From Sinorhizobium psoraleae (GTDB lineage: Bacteria > Pseudomonadota > Alphaproteobacteria > Rhizobiales > Rhizobiaceae): DNA of 39,977 nt. The stretch is taken from positions 1 through 39,977 of the forward strand of contig NZ_JABEKV010000018.1 in the NCBI RefSeq assembly GCF_013283645.1, in the 5' to 3' direction. Below, piece after piece: positions 20,491 through 28,523 of the stretch. Made by a program: the position numbers and the translations under genes. Every line of letters begins with the position of its first letter. Within the stretch, counting starts at the first letter, position 1. The notes under the pieces were generated by a model. That model saw only the letters and a program-made list of their open reading frames with translations, made no database searches and was not told the DNA's origin.

Positions 20491-21174
20491 GGCTGGCCGA
20501 TCGCCTCCGCCTTTAGCGATGAAATGGTCCGCCAACTCGGCCGTCACCGATCGACGATCTATCGTGAGATCAGGCGCAACACATTCCACGATCGCGAGTT
20601 GCCCGAGTATAGCGGCTACTTCCCAACGGTCGCCGACGGCATCAGCAAGGAGCGTCGGCGACGCCTGCGCAAGCTCAGCCGCCACCCGCAGCTGCGTGAG
20701 CTGATCATCGATCGGCTGAAGGCGCTTTGGTCGCCGGAGCAGATCGCCGGCCGCCTGCTCGCCGACAGCGTGAGCGCCGTGCGCGTCTGCACCGAGGCGA
20801 TCTATCGCTTCGTTTATGGCAAGGAGAATTATGCGCTGAAGCTCTATCGACATCTGGCTGAAGGCCGCCGCAAACGCCGCCCCTCGCGGCTCGAGGAAAC
20901 CCTGCGACAGCGTCTTTCCTGCTGCCTGCAGGATATCGCAGCGGCCTGACTTTATTGATGATCGTTCGCAATTCGGCCCATTGGGAGGGCGACTTGTTGA
21001 TCTTCGAACGTGCATGGGCAATGCCAACGTGACCTCGTTGGTCGAGCGCAAAAGCCGCTACAGGTGATGATCAAAAACCCGAGTCGGCGCTCGAGACCGA
21101 TCACGGACAAGATCATCGAAACGTTCTCTCCTTTGCCAGCCTTTGCCCGGCGGTTCGTGCGAAGCAGCAATTAG
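20491..21174 (+). pseudogene. IS30-family transposase remnant
   Basis: The helix-turn-helix LGRHRSTIYREIRRNTF is diagnostic of IS30 transposases, followed by LKALWSPEQIAGRLLADS and TEAIYRFVYG. The first frame stops at 20949 after QDIAAA. DDE-region sequence continues in other frames (HWEGDLLIFERAWAMPTVTSLVERKSRY, then IKNPSRRSRPITDKIIETFSPLP), ending with TAG at 21172-21174. The protein is internally deleted and frameshifted, and no clean ends are seen. Confidence 0.8.
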
Positions 21175-21463
21175 TCTGTGGCGTCATGAGCAAGTCCGCG
21201 CCGATTAGTAATGCTGCTGACGCACTTCCTCCAAGCCGCAGCGCGAATGATATTTAGCTTGCTGGGCAAAGCGCCCTCCTGCCCATCTTATTTTCTGATG
21301 ATCAACCATCACGTGCTTTCCGTCATTGAGCTGTCATAATTGCAGAACGCCAGACACCTCTGCGGGCACAATCATTTTCGTGGCCGTAATTTATGAGATG
21401 GGCTATTAAGCTAGCACTACTTTGGCACGTTTACGATTTGTTATCCAAGATGGATTGATGCTG
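21175..21463. other. Unassigned sequence
   Basis: No gene or repeat recognised. TGGCACG at 21424 resembles a -24 element but lacks a GC at the -12 position. Confidence 0.4.
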
Positions 21464-21521
21464 AGCAACCCAAAACCGCTGGAGCGAACTCAAAATTGGA
21501 TAAAACTTGGGGGCAAGGTCA
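21464..21521 (+). repeat. Solo IS3 right end (58 bp identical to 17026-17083)
   Basis: Identical, in the same orientation, to the last 58 bases of the IS3 element at 15812-17083, and it stops exactly at the IS terminus. The rest of that IS copy is missing. It lies in the same open frame as the GntR fragment that follows. Confidence 0.95.
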
Positions 21522-21883
21522 AGATCTACGGACGTCTCAAATCACTTATCGTTCTTCAGCGGACACCTTGGGAGCAAAATCGGATCGCCGAGCGTTTCGG
21601 AGTGAGCACGACGCCGGTCCGTGAAGCACTGATCCTGCTCGCAAATGACGGGATCATCGTCAAGAACGGTACAAGAAGCTATCTGACCCGCGCTTTGATC
21701 CCACAGGACGTGCAAAACGACTACCAAGCGGCCTTTGCGATCGCCCAGTTCTGCATCGAGTCTGCTGTGGAGCGGTTTGTTCCGACAGAGTCACGGTTGA
21801 TTGACAGCAAAAGTATGAATGCCAATGCCATTGGAAACGAGTTCGAATTCGCTCGAGCTATCTGTGAGTACGGTGTCCGGTGA
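21522..21883 (+). pseudogene. GntR-family regulator fragment
   Basis: Winged helix-turn-helix sequence (WEQNRIAERFGVSTTPVREALILLANDGII, then RSYLTRAL) typical of FadR/GntR transcription factors. The N-terminus has been replaced by the IS3 end. Only the start of the ligand domain (QDVQNDYQAAFAIAQFCIESAVERFV) remains before divergence and a stop, so it has DNA-binding sequence without a complete effector domain. The 153-codon frame including the IS3 end opens at 21425. Not likely functional. Confidence 0.75.
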
Positions 21884-22294
21884 AAGATTGCCAGTTTCAC
21901 GCTCTCCGGCCTGCAAATTCCTCGGGTAGATCTGGTCAAATGGGGGCAACACTGCCCCTTGAAGAGTTTGCTCTCTCGATGTCGGTAATTTTCCAAGAGC
22001 ATCTCGGCGATCGTCTCTCTCGCTCTCCCGTACTCGAAGGATCCTAGAAGAAAATTTGGCGCTTAACGGGGTAACTCGTAATTTTCGCGAACTCGACGAG
22101 ATTTCCTCCCGATAGCGACCTGAGCCGAGCGAGATGATCCCCCGTGATCGCAATTCCCCGACTTCAGTTGTGTTTTTACGTGCAGGCTGTCGCGGGCTTG
22201 GGCCGACAGGCCCCTTGAAAGCCCTGATGAACGCATTTGTCGCGGTCAACACGCAGAAAACCGCCAAGTTCAGAGCGCTGCGTTTTGAAAGAAC
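21884..22294. other. Unassigned sequence
   Basis: No convincing gene on either strand. A 158-codon minus-strand frame (21791-22267) is basic and serine-rich without family likeness and overlaps the GntR fragment, so I leave it out. Confidence 0.4.
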
Positions 22295-23629
22295 TTAGTT
22301 CGGTATTCCGTCTTGATAAACATCGAATGCAGCAGCGACAGCACGCAACATAAAGCGGTGCTCCTGTCGAACCCGAACCACACCCTTCTCCACGTCCAAG
22401 ATACCATCCTCTTCAAACATCGCTAGGCGCTCAACTGAATTGAGAAAAGCGAGCCAATCAAAGCCATGAGCACGGCATATGACGGGGACATCAGCTTTCA
22501 GATCGCACATTAGCCGCTCGATGATTGCGGCTCTCAGCCGATCTTCGCTGGTTAGACGATAGCCTTTTGACGTAGCCATACGGCCAGATGCGATCTTCCG
22601 GTTATACAAACTTGGTGTAAGTTCATTTTGCACGTAGCCATCGCCCACACGGCCAATAGCTGACGCGCCGAAGCCGATCACGGTTGTACAAGTGTCCGCC
22701 GAATAGCCCAAAGAGTTACGCCGCAACCGGCCGGCCCTCTGCGCCAACGCAAGCTCATCGTCCGGTAAAGCGAAATGATCGAGGCCGATCGGCAGGTAGC
22801 CTTCCGCAATCAGGGTGTTGGCCACTGCCGCCGCCTGATCGGCGCGGGCTGACGGGCCCGGCAGCGCGTCCTCGTCGATCAGACGTTGGTTTTTTCTATA
22901 GGATGGAACATGTGCGTAGCCGAACACGGCAAACCGACTGGGGCGCATTGCGGCAGCAGCTCCCGCGGTCTCGACGCAGGACTGCACGGTCTGATTTGGA
23001 AGACCGTAGATCAAATCGAAATTGACGCCAACTATGCCGTGGCGGCGCAGTTGATTGACCGCAGTCGCCGTTTGCTCCTCGCTTTGGATCCGATTGACTG
23101 CTTTTTGAACGACTGGATCGAAGCTCTGAATGCCGATGCTCGCTCGGTTCACCCCGCTCGCTCCAAACGCTTCTGCCATCTCGGCGGTGAATGTGCGCGG
23201 GTCGATCTCCACGGCGATCGTTGCCGTTTTTAAGAATGCGAATCGGCGACGCAGAAGTTCCATCAGGCTCATGAACTCCCCTGGCTTGATGATGCTCGGA
23301 GTTCCGCCACCGAAATGTACGTCACCTACGGGCAGCGGTTGCGCCGTCTGTTCCGCAACCAAGTGCACTTCCTCACGCATTAGCGCGACGTAATTGAGGA
23401 TCGAAGTGTCCTGACGAGTGATGCTCGTGGGAAAGCCGCAATACCAGCACATTGATCGGCAGAATGGTATGTGGAGATATAGCGATACAGGATCGTCGGA
23501 CGGAAGGCTTCTCAGCCATTCCTCGTAAGCCTTTGCGCCGACCGCCGTCGAAAACCGTGGTACAGTTGGATAGATGGTGTACCAAGGCAGGTGAGCATCA
23601 TAGTATTTTGTTTGCAGTGAGGTCTGCAC
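22295..23629 (-). CDS. HemN-like radical SAM protein (oxygen-independent coproporphyrinogen III oxidase family)
   Basis: 444 residues from GTG with an upstream GGGAGA. The radical-SAM cluster motif is CRSMCWYC (C-x3-C-x2-C), followed by GGGTPS and, further on, the HemN-type segments INLR-like SIGIQSFDPVVQKAVNRIQ, FDLIYGLPNQT and GFGASAIGR. Canonical HemN converts coproporphyrinogen III to protoporphyrinogen IX without oxygen, needed for haem under micro-oxic conditions. Here the fourth conserved cysteine (C-G-C in E. coli HemN) is phenylalanine (C-G-F), so activity may be altered. I see no clear FNR-type box upstream. It is the only intact chromosomal-type gene among IS debris. Confidence 0.85.
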   Translation of the reverse strand: MQTSLQTKYYDAHLPWYTIYPTVPRFSTAVGAKAYEEWLRSLPSDDPVSLYLHIPFCRSMCWYCGFPTSITRQDTSILNYVALMREEVHLVAEQTAQPLPVGDVHFGGGTPSIIKPGEFMSLMELLRRRFAFLKTATIAVEIDPRTFTAEMAEAFGASGVNRASIGIQSFDPVVQKAVNRIQSEEQTATAVNQLRRHGIVGVNFDLIYGLPNQTVQSCVETAGAAAAMRPSRFAVFGYAHVPSYRKNQRLIDEDALPGPSARADQAAAVANTLIAEGYLPIGLDHFALPDDELALAQRAGRLRRNSLGYSADTCTTVIGFGASAIGRVGDGYVQNELTPSLYNRKIASGRMATSKGYRLTSEDRLRAAIIERLMCDLKADVPVICRAHGFDWLAFLNSVERLAMFEEDGILDVEKGVVRVRQEHRFMLRAVAAAFDVYQDGIPN

Positions 23630-23738
23630 TGATTATCTCCCAAGGTGATATCAGCCTGTCATTCTTGCCGGCCTCGAAGTTCGAAAGCGGATCGCCACGC
23701 AGCTAGTCCTGACGTTCATCGACGGAGCTGGAGAGCCA

Positions 23739-23840
23739 ATGCGCAAACCAGTCGTTATCTATGTTTCCTACGATGATTATCACCACCTGGTGCGCTATCA
23801 CGAGGACAGTCTTTGCATGTACGAGGGTGCGCGGCTTTGA
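23739..23840 (+). CDS. Very short hypothetical ORF (33 aa)
   Basis: ATG preceded by GGAGAG; product starts MRKPVVIYVSYDDYHHLVRY. The opening is faintly like the first strand of small antitoxin-type proteins, but the frame is too short to assign and it stops just before an IS21 end. It may be a truncated gene or chance. Confidence 0.2.
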   Translation: MRKPVVIYVSYDDYHHLVRYHEDSLCMYEGARL

Positions 23841-23873
23841 TCTGGGTCAATCATGCCCACGAAGGGCTTGTCG

Positions 23874-24078
23874 TGTTGATTTCCACGCAGAATTGAGCCA
23901 TGTGAACCTTCCCCAACGCGGTGAGCGACGGGGCAGCGGAGTGATCCACATGGGACTTTTAAACCTCATCCGTCGGATGGCACCGCGTGAGAAGTTGTCG
24001 ATCCGCGAGGTCAGCGACGAACCAGATTGTCGCGCAATACGATCGCGAAGTATCTGAATGCCGGTACGGCCTACGCGG
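23874..24078 (+). mobile_element. IS21-family remnant (end plus start of istA)
   Basis: TGTTGATTTCCACGCAGAATTGAGCC at 23874 has the look of an IS21-type end, and the ATG at 23950 opens an IstA N-terminus (MGLLNLIRRMAPREKLSIREVS). The rest (RTRLSRNTIAKYLNAGT) lies in a shifted frame. Sequence then changes abruptly to ISNCY. It is a different IS21 from the one at 7168-9766. Confidence 0.65.
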
Positions 24079-24402
24079 AGTCGTCCATGGCTTACAGAAT
24101 CTTCGACACCCTTACGGTCGGTGCATCGCTCGGAGGTCGCCGAGAACAAGCGTATCGATGACATGCTGGCGCTGGTGACCGAGATGCAGGCCGGACGTCA
24201 ATAGCAGCTCAGCAAGGGCGGGCCGCGTCGGACCGGCCAGACGAACCATATATCTGGCATTCGCGATGGCAGCCAAAGCAATGGCTATAAGAAGCGTGGC
24301 CGCAAGCCGGGCCCCAGAACGGATTTCACCAACGATCCTGTGGTGATTGCCCGGCCGCAGCAATCGCTGGCAAGACTGGAGGCGGCCGAGATCCGACCCT
24401 AG
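24079..24402 (+). pseudogene. ISNCY transposase, 3' remnant
   Basis: Matches the tail of the ISNCY transposase at 2900-3213: SEVAENKRIDDMLALVTEMQ, an in-frame TAG at 24202-24204 replacing a Q/E codon, then SKGGPRRTGQTNHISGIRDG and KRGRKPGPRTDFTNDPVVIA. The frame ends at TAG 24400-24402, which overlaps the stop codon of idnD on the other strand within a CTAG palindrome. Confidence 0.82.
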
Positions 24403-25430
24403 AACACCAGTTGGATCTTCATCGACTTGTTCCTGTCGGCGGCGGTTTCGAAGGCTTTGGCGGCGTCTTCGAGTGGAAAGGTTCCGGTCAGGAGCGGCTT
24501 CAAGTCGACCCGGCGATGGTTGATGAGGTCGGCGGCAAGACCGAACTCCTCGTGGAAGCGGAACGTCCCCTTCATCTCGATTTCCTTGGCCACCACCATG
24601 TTCTGCGGGATGTTGACATCGCCGCCGAGGCCGAGCTGGACGAGAACGCCGCGCGGCTTGAGAACCTCGAGACCTGAGCGCAAGGCGCTCTGGTTGCCCG
24701 AGGCCTCGAATTGGACGTCGAAGTATCCCTTGTTCGCCGCGTAGGCCGAAAGCGCTTCAGCGTTGACCGCGACATTGATGACCCGGTCGGCGCCGACCTC
24801 GAGTGCCTTCTCCAGAACCTTGTCCATCACATCCGTCGCGACGATCTCGCGGGCGCCGTTCGCGCGCGCGGCGATGATCGCCAGCGCGCCGATCGGCCCA
24901 CAGCCGGTGATGAGAACCCGCTTGCCGGTGAGCGCGCCGGCACGGGCCACCGCATGCAATGTCACCGCGAAGGGTTCGGCCATCGCCGCTTCGTGGATCG
25001 ACACGCCGTCCGCTACCTTGTGGCATTGCCATTGTGCGGCGACGAGGCGCTGGCGGAAGGCACCCTGGATATGCGGCATCGGCATGGCGCTGCCGTAGAA
25101 GCGCATGTTGAGGCATTGGTTCTGCTGCCCCTTGAGGCAGTACTCGCAGGCATTGCAGGGCCGGCTTGGCGAGATCGCAACCCGCTCGCCGACTTTGAAA
25201 CCGGAGACACCCTCCCCCAAGGCCTTGATCGTGCCGGCCACTTCGTGTCCGAGGATCATCGGCTCGCGGACACGCACCGCGCCGAAGCCGCCGTGATTGT
25301 AGTAATGCAGATCGGAGCCACAGATGCCGCCGGCCTCGATGGCCACCTCCACCTGTCCGGGACCGAGGCTTTCGACCTCTCTTCCCTCGATGCGCAAATC
25401 CTTGGCGGCGTGGATGACGACGGCTTTCAT
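24399..25430 (-). CDS. idnD: L-idonate 5-dehydrogenase (zinc-type medium-chain dehydrogenase)
   Basis: 343 residues, the length of E. coli IdnD. Oxidises L-idonate to 5-keto-D-gluconate with NAD(P). Catalytic zinc site GGICGSDLHYY and GHEVAGTI, structural zinc cysteines CNACEYCLKGQQNQC, cofactor fold GCGPIGALAIIAA. It lies last in the operon, 10 bp after the 2-hydroxyacid dehydrogenase gene, with GAGAG before the start. The genes upstream supply the next steps (5-ketogluconate to gluconate to 6-phosphogluconate). A related sorbitol/threonine-type dehydrogenase activity cannot be excluded. Confidence 0.88.
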   Translation of the reverse strand: MKAVVIHAAKDLRIEGREVESLGPGQVEVAIEAGGICGSDLHYYNHGGFGAVRVREPMILGHEVAGTIKALGEGVSGFKVGERVAISPSRPCNACEYCLKGQQNQCLNMRFYGSAMPMPHIQGAFRQRLVAAQWQCHKVADGVSIHEAAMAEPFAVTLHAVARAGALTGKRVLITGCGPIGALAIIAARANGAREIVATDVMDKVLEKALEVGADRVINVAVNAEALSAYAANKGYFDVQFEASGNQSALRSGLEVLKPRGVLVQLGLGGDVNIPQNMVVAKEIEMKGTFRFHEEFGLAADLINHRRVDLKPLLTGTFPLEDAAKAFETAADRNKSMKIQLVF

Positions 25431-25440
25431 CGGGCTTCTC

Positions 25441-26388
25441 TCAGATTACGGGGGTCAACAGGGCGGCGCCGGCAAAGTGGGCCGCGAGATTGTCGCGCAC
25501 CAGCTTGCCCATCGCCTTGCGGGTCTCGATCGTGCCCGAAGCATGATGGGGCTGCACCAGCACATTGTCGAGCTTCAGGAAGCGGGGGTTGAGCTTCGGC
25601 TCGCCTTCGAAGACATCGAGCGCCGCCGATCCCAGCGTGCCGCTTTCCAATGCTTCGAGCAGGGCTTCCTCATCGATGTTGGACGCCCGCGAGATATTGA
25701 TCAACATGCCGTCCGGACCGAGCGCCGCAATCACGTCTTTCGAGACGATGTGACGGGTTTCGGCCGATGCGGCCAGCGTGACGAACAGGAAGTCGGCATG
25801 ATGCGCCAGCGCGACGGGATCGGCGATGAACGTCATGCCTTCCGCATAGGGCTTCTCGGCAACGTCGCTATAGGCGATATCCATATCGAAGCCGCGCAGG
25901 CGCTTGGCGACCTCGAAGCCGATGCGACCGAGACCGAGCACCCCGGCCTTGCGGCCCCAGACGCGGCGCTTCAGCGGATAAAGGCCCTTGGCCTCCCAGC
26001 TTCCGTCCTTCACCCAGGTCTCGGCGCCGATCATGCCGCGCGACTGGCACAGCATCATCGCAATGCCGAGGTCGGCGACGTCGTTGGTCAGCACGTCCGG
26101 CGTGTTGGTGACGCGGATGCCCCGGCGGCGGCAGGCCGCCAGATCGACGGCATCGTAACCCACGCCGTAGACAGAGATGACTTCGAGCTTAGGAAGCCTT
26201 TCGATCAGGGCCGCCGAGGCGCCGAGCTCGCCGCGCGTGGCGATCGCGCGAATGCTCTCGGCATGCCGGTCGATCATGGCATCGCTGCCTTCCGCCTCGT
26301 AGAGCTTGTGGACGATATAGCGGTCCTCGAGTTCGACGAGGTCCCAGTCCGGATAAGGCCCCGTCATCAAGATTTCCGGTTTGCTCAT
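25441..26388 (-). CDS. D-isomer 2-hydroxyacid dehydrogenase (2-ketogluconate/hydroxypyruvate reductase type)
   Basis: 315 residues. N-terminal substrate lobe; cofactor motif GVLGLGRIGFEVAKRLRGF; catalytic Arg in INISRASNID (normally VN-x-x-RG), Glu in DVFEGEP, His in QPHHASGT. Likely reduces a 2-keto sugar acid such as 2-ketogluconate, or glyoxylate/hydroxypyruvate. RASN in place of the common RGxx after the arginine is a small departure. It follows gluconokinase by 15 bp, fitting a ketogluconate pathway; exact substrate uncertain. Confidence 0.85.
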   Translation of the reverse strand: MSKPEILMTGPYPDWDLVELEDRYIVHKLYEAEGSDAMIDRHAESIRAIATRGELGASAALIERLPKLEVISVYGVGYDAVDLAACRRRGIRVTNTPDVLTNDVADLGIAMMLCQSRGMIGAETWVKDGSWEAKGLYPLKRRVWGRKAGVLGLGRIGFEVAKRLRGFDMDIAYSDVAEKPYAEGMTFIADPVALAHHADFLFVTLAASAETRHIVSKDVIAALGPDGMLINISRASNIDEEALLEALESGTLGSAALDVFEGEPKLNPRFLKLDNVLVQPHHASGTIETRKAMGKLVRDNLAAHFAGAALLTPVI

Positions 26389-26403
26389 GTTCTCCTCCAG
26401 TCA

Positions 26404-26961
26404 TTAGGTCTGGCCCGCGTGTCGATTGCGGGCAGCCAGAAACGTCATGGCCATCACGACGATGGTCTCCAGCGATTGATTGATGTCCAAGGTCACCACG
26501 TCCTGCTCGTCCGTCGGCAGTTCGAGCGTGGCGAGCTGGCTGTCGAGAAGCGAAAGCGGCATGTATTCGTGTTGCCGCCCCGCCATGCGCGCCGCCAGAA
26601 GCGCGCGGTCGCCTTGCAGGAAGATGAAGGTCACGGACCGCCCGGCGAGCATCCGCAGCCGGTCGCGATAGCACCGCTTCAGGGCAGAGCAGGAAACGAC
26701 CACGTCCCCTGCCCCGCCCAACTTCCTGCCCAGCACATCGAGCCACGGCCACCGGTCCTCGTCATCGAGCGGGATGCCCATCCGCATCTTGTCGACATTG
26801 GTCTCAGGATGCAGGCTATCGCCTTCCACGAACGGGCAATCCAGATAACCGGCAAGCCGCTCCCCGACCGAGCTTTTGCCGCAGCCGGATACGCCCATCA
26901 CCACGATCGGGCCGAAGGCGCCCGCCGCCTTAGAGACTGGTCGTGATGCCGCCGTCGACAT
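26404..26961 (-). CDS. gntK: Gluconokinase
   Basis: Phosphorylates D-gluconate to 6-phosphogluconate. P-loop VVMGVSGCGKSSVGE, then FVEGDSLHPETNVDKM (EGD-x-LHP, the GntK hallmark), PLDDEDRWPWL and SCSALKRCYRDRLR. I chose the ATG at 26961 (MSTAASRPVSKAAGAF), giving 185 residues and a 32-bp overlap with the 3' end of the preceding SDR gene; E. coli GntK is about 175. Longer upstream starts would run deep into that gene. Confidence 0.9.
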   Translation of the reverse strand: MSTAASRPVSKAAGAFGPIVVMGVSGCGKSSVGERLAGYLDCPFVEGDSLHPETNVDKMRMGIPLDDEDRWPWLDVLGRKLGGAGDVVVSCSALKRCYRDRLRMLAGRSVTFIFLQGDRALLAARMAGRQHEYMPLSLLDSQLATLELPTDEQDVVTLDINQSLETIVVMAMTFLAARNRHAGQT

Positions 26962-27697
26962 AGAGCGTGTGTCCGTTGACGAAGGAGGAAGCCCCGGCTG
27001 CCAGGAAGACCGCCGCGCCGACCAGTTCCTCGACATTGCCCCAGCGGCCGGCCGGCGTGCGGTTCTCCAGCCAGGACGAGAACTCGGTGCTGTCGACCAG
27101 CGCCTGATTGAGCGGCGTCTTGAAATAGCCGGGCGCGATCGCATTGATCTGCAGACCGTATCGCGCCCAATCCGTACACATGCCGCGCGTCAGGTTCTTC
27201 ACCGCCCCCTTGGTCGCCGTATAGGGCGCAATACCGGGACGGGCGAGTTCACTTTGTACCGAGGCGATGTTGATGATCTTGCCCAGCCCTCGCCCGATCA
27301 TATGCCGGGCAACCGCCTGCCCGACATAAAAGACGCTGGAGATATTGGTCTTCAGCAACTGTTCCCAGCGATCGGCAGGGAAGTCTTCGAGCGGGGTGCG
27401 GAACTGCATGCCGGCATTGTTGACCAGGATATCGATTGGCCCGATATGCTTCTCGATTGCGTCGACCCCCCGCCCAACCGCAGCATGGTCGGTGACGTCG
27501 AAATCGGAAGCCGACACCGCGTGCCCGGCGCCTCGCAGCGATTTAGCCGCATTCTCAAGCTTGTCGCGGTCGCGGCCGTTCAGAATGATGGCCGCACCGT
27601 GCTCGGCCAGACCGCGTGCGAGCGCATAACCAATGCCCTGGGACGATCCCGTCACCAACGCACGGGAACCGGAAAGATCAAATAGAGGGAAGGCCAT
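26930..27697 (-). CDS. idnO: SDR oxidoreductase, gluconate 5-dehydrogenase type
   Basis: 255 residues starting MAFPLFDLSGSRALVTG, with an excellent ribosome binding site (AAGGAGG). Cofactor motif TGSSQGIG, NNAG at LVNNAGMQF, catalytic Ser in IASVQSE and Y-x3-K in APYTATKGA. Interconverts 5-ketogluconate and D-gluconate in the IdnO/Gno family. It sits upstream of gluconokinase and IdnD, the expected partners. The symbol is by family and context rather than proven substrate. Confidence 0.85.
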   Translation of the reverse strand: MAFPLFDLSGSRALVTGSSQGIGYALARGLAEHGAAIILNGRDRDKLENAAKSLRGAGHAVSASDFDVTDHAAVGRGVDAIEKHIGPIDILVNNAGMQFRTPLEDFPADRWEQLLKTNISSVFYVGQAVARHMIGRGLGKIINIASVQSELARPGIAPYTATKGAVKNLTRGMCTDWARYGLQINAIAPGYFKTPLNQALVDSTEFSSWLENRTPAGRWGNVEELVGAAVFLAAGASSFVNGHTLYVDGGITTSL

Positions 27698-27750
27698 AAA
27701 ACCTCCTTGCGAGGATAAAAACGGAAGCACGACACGGCGGCAGGCCCGGC

Positions 27751-28425
27751 TCAGATGTCTACGACCAGTCCTTTGGCCTTCAAAACTGGGTCCAGATTGC
27801 TGACGTCGATGACCGACTTACCTTGTTTATAGGCTTCGATATAGCCGGCCTCCGCATCCTCGCGGGCCTGCGACAGACGTGCGGCTTCCTGCGCCTCCGC
27901 GCGACGAACGACAACCAGACCGTCGGCGTCGCCGACGATTATATCGCCGGGATTGATGATTTCCCCACCGACGATGATCGGGTGGTTCACGGCGGCGATC
28001 GTTTCCTTGACCGTACCCTTGATGCAGACACTGAGGGAGAAAACCGGGAAGCCAAGCTCCCTCAATTGAAGGGTGTCGCGCACGCCGGTATCGGTCACGA
28101 GACCGCCGATACCCTTGGCAAGACAGGCGTTGGCCAGAACGTCGCCGAAGGAGCCGGCCTCTTCATATTCGCCCGCGGACACGACGATGATGTCGCCCGG
28201 CCTGGCGTAATTGATCGCGAGCTGCAGCATGATGTTGTCACGCGGCGCGCATTTTACGGTGAAGGCCGGACCGCACAGCTTCATGCGATAGTCGACTGGC
28301 TTCAGGCGAGAAGAAAGCGCCCCCTTGCGTCCCTGGGCTTCGTGGATGGTCGCCGGCGAGAATTTCGAAAGCGCCTCGATGTCGGACCGACTGGGGCGTT
28401 CGGCAATGTCTTTGATGTGGATCAT
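27751..28425 (-). CDS. RraA-family protein (HMG/CHA aldolase-like)
   Basis: 224 residues of the RraA/demethylmenaquinone-methyltransferase-like fold. Characteristic stretches: SPATIHEAQGRKGAL, CGPAFTVKC, RPGDIIVVSAGEYEEAGSFGDVLANAC, GLVTDTGVRDTLQL and NPGDIIVGDADGLVVV. The G-D-x20-R-D signature of the divalent-metal aldolase group is present, so a class II pyruvate aldolase or oxaloacetate decarboxylase role is more likely than RNase E inhibition. Preceded by GGGAG. Its place in a sugar-acid operon suggests cleavage of a keto acid intermediate (inference). Confidence 0.82.
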   Translation of the reverse strand: MIHIKDIAERPSRSDIEALSKFSPATIHEAQGRKGALSSRLKPVDYRMKLCGPAFTVKCAPRDNIMLQLAINYARPGDIIVVSAGEYEEAGSFGDVLANACLAKGIGGLVTDTGVRDTLQLRELGFPVFSLSVCIKGTVKETIAAVNHPIIVGGEIINPGDIIVGDADGLVVVRRAEAQEAARLSQAREDAEAGYIEAYKQGKSVIDVSNLDPVLKAKGLVVDI

Positions 28426-28449
28426 AAAAAACTCCCACGATGAGACCGA

Positions 28450-28468
28450 CGGCGGGCATGTCCCGCCG
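28450..28468 (-). terminator. GC-rich hairpin between binding-protein gene and rraA-like gene
   Basis: CGGCGGG-CATGT-CCCGCCG forms a perfect 7-bp stem with a 5-base loop in the 98-bp gap. No clear T-run follows directly on the minus strand, so it is more likely an attenuator or an mRNA-stabilising element that keeps the binding-protein message abundant than a full terminator. Confidence 0.5.
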
Positions 28469-28523
28469 CCTGCAGTCTTCGATTATTTGAGGTTGGTTCA
28501 GGTCGGTCGAGAGAGAATTGGCC

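Noticed and set aside
21424..21440. TGGCACG resembling a sigma-54 -24 box
   Set aside because: No GC at the -12 position; not followed by a functional gene.
21791..22267. 158-codon minus-strand frame
   Set aside because: Overlaps the GntR fragment, serine/arginine-rich, no motif.
23630..23738. FNR/FixK-type box before the hemN-like gene
   Set aside because: Only a poor half-site (TTGGGAGATAATCA) lies just before the start; does not fit TTGAT-N4-ATCAA.
25324..26946. 540-codon plus-strand open frame
   Set aside because: Antisense to idnD, the hydroxyacid dehydrogenase and gluconokinase, all with clear motifs; no family likeness of its own.
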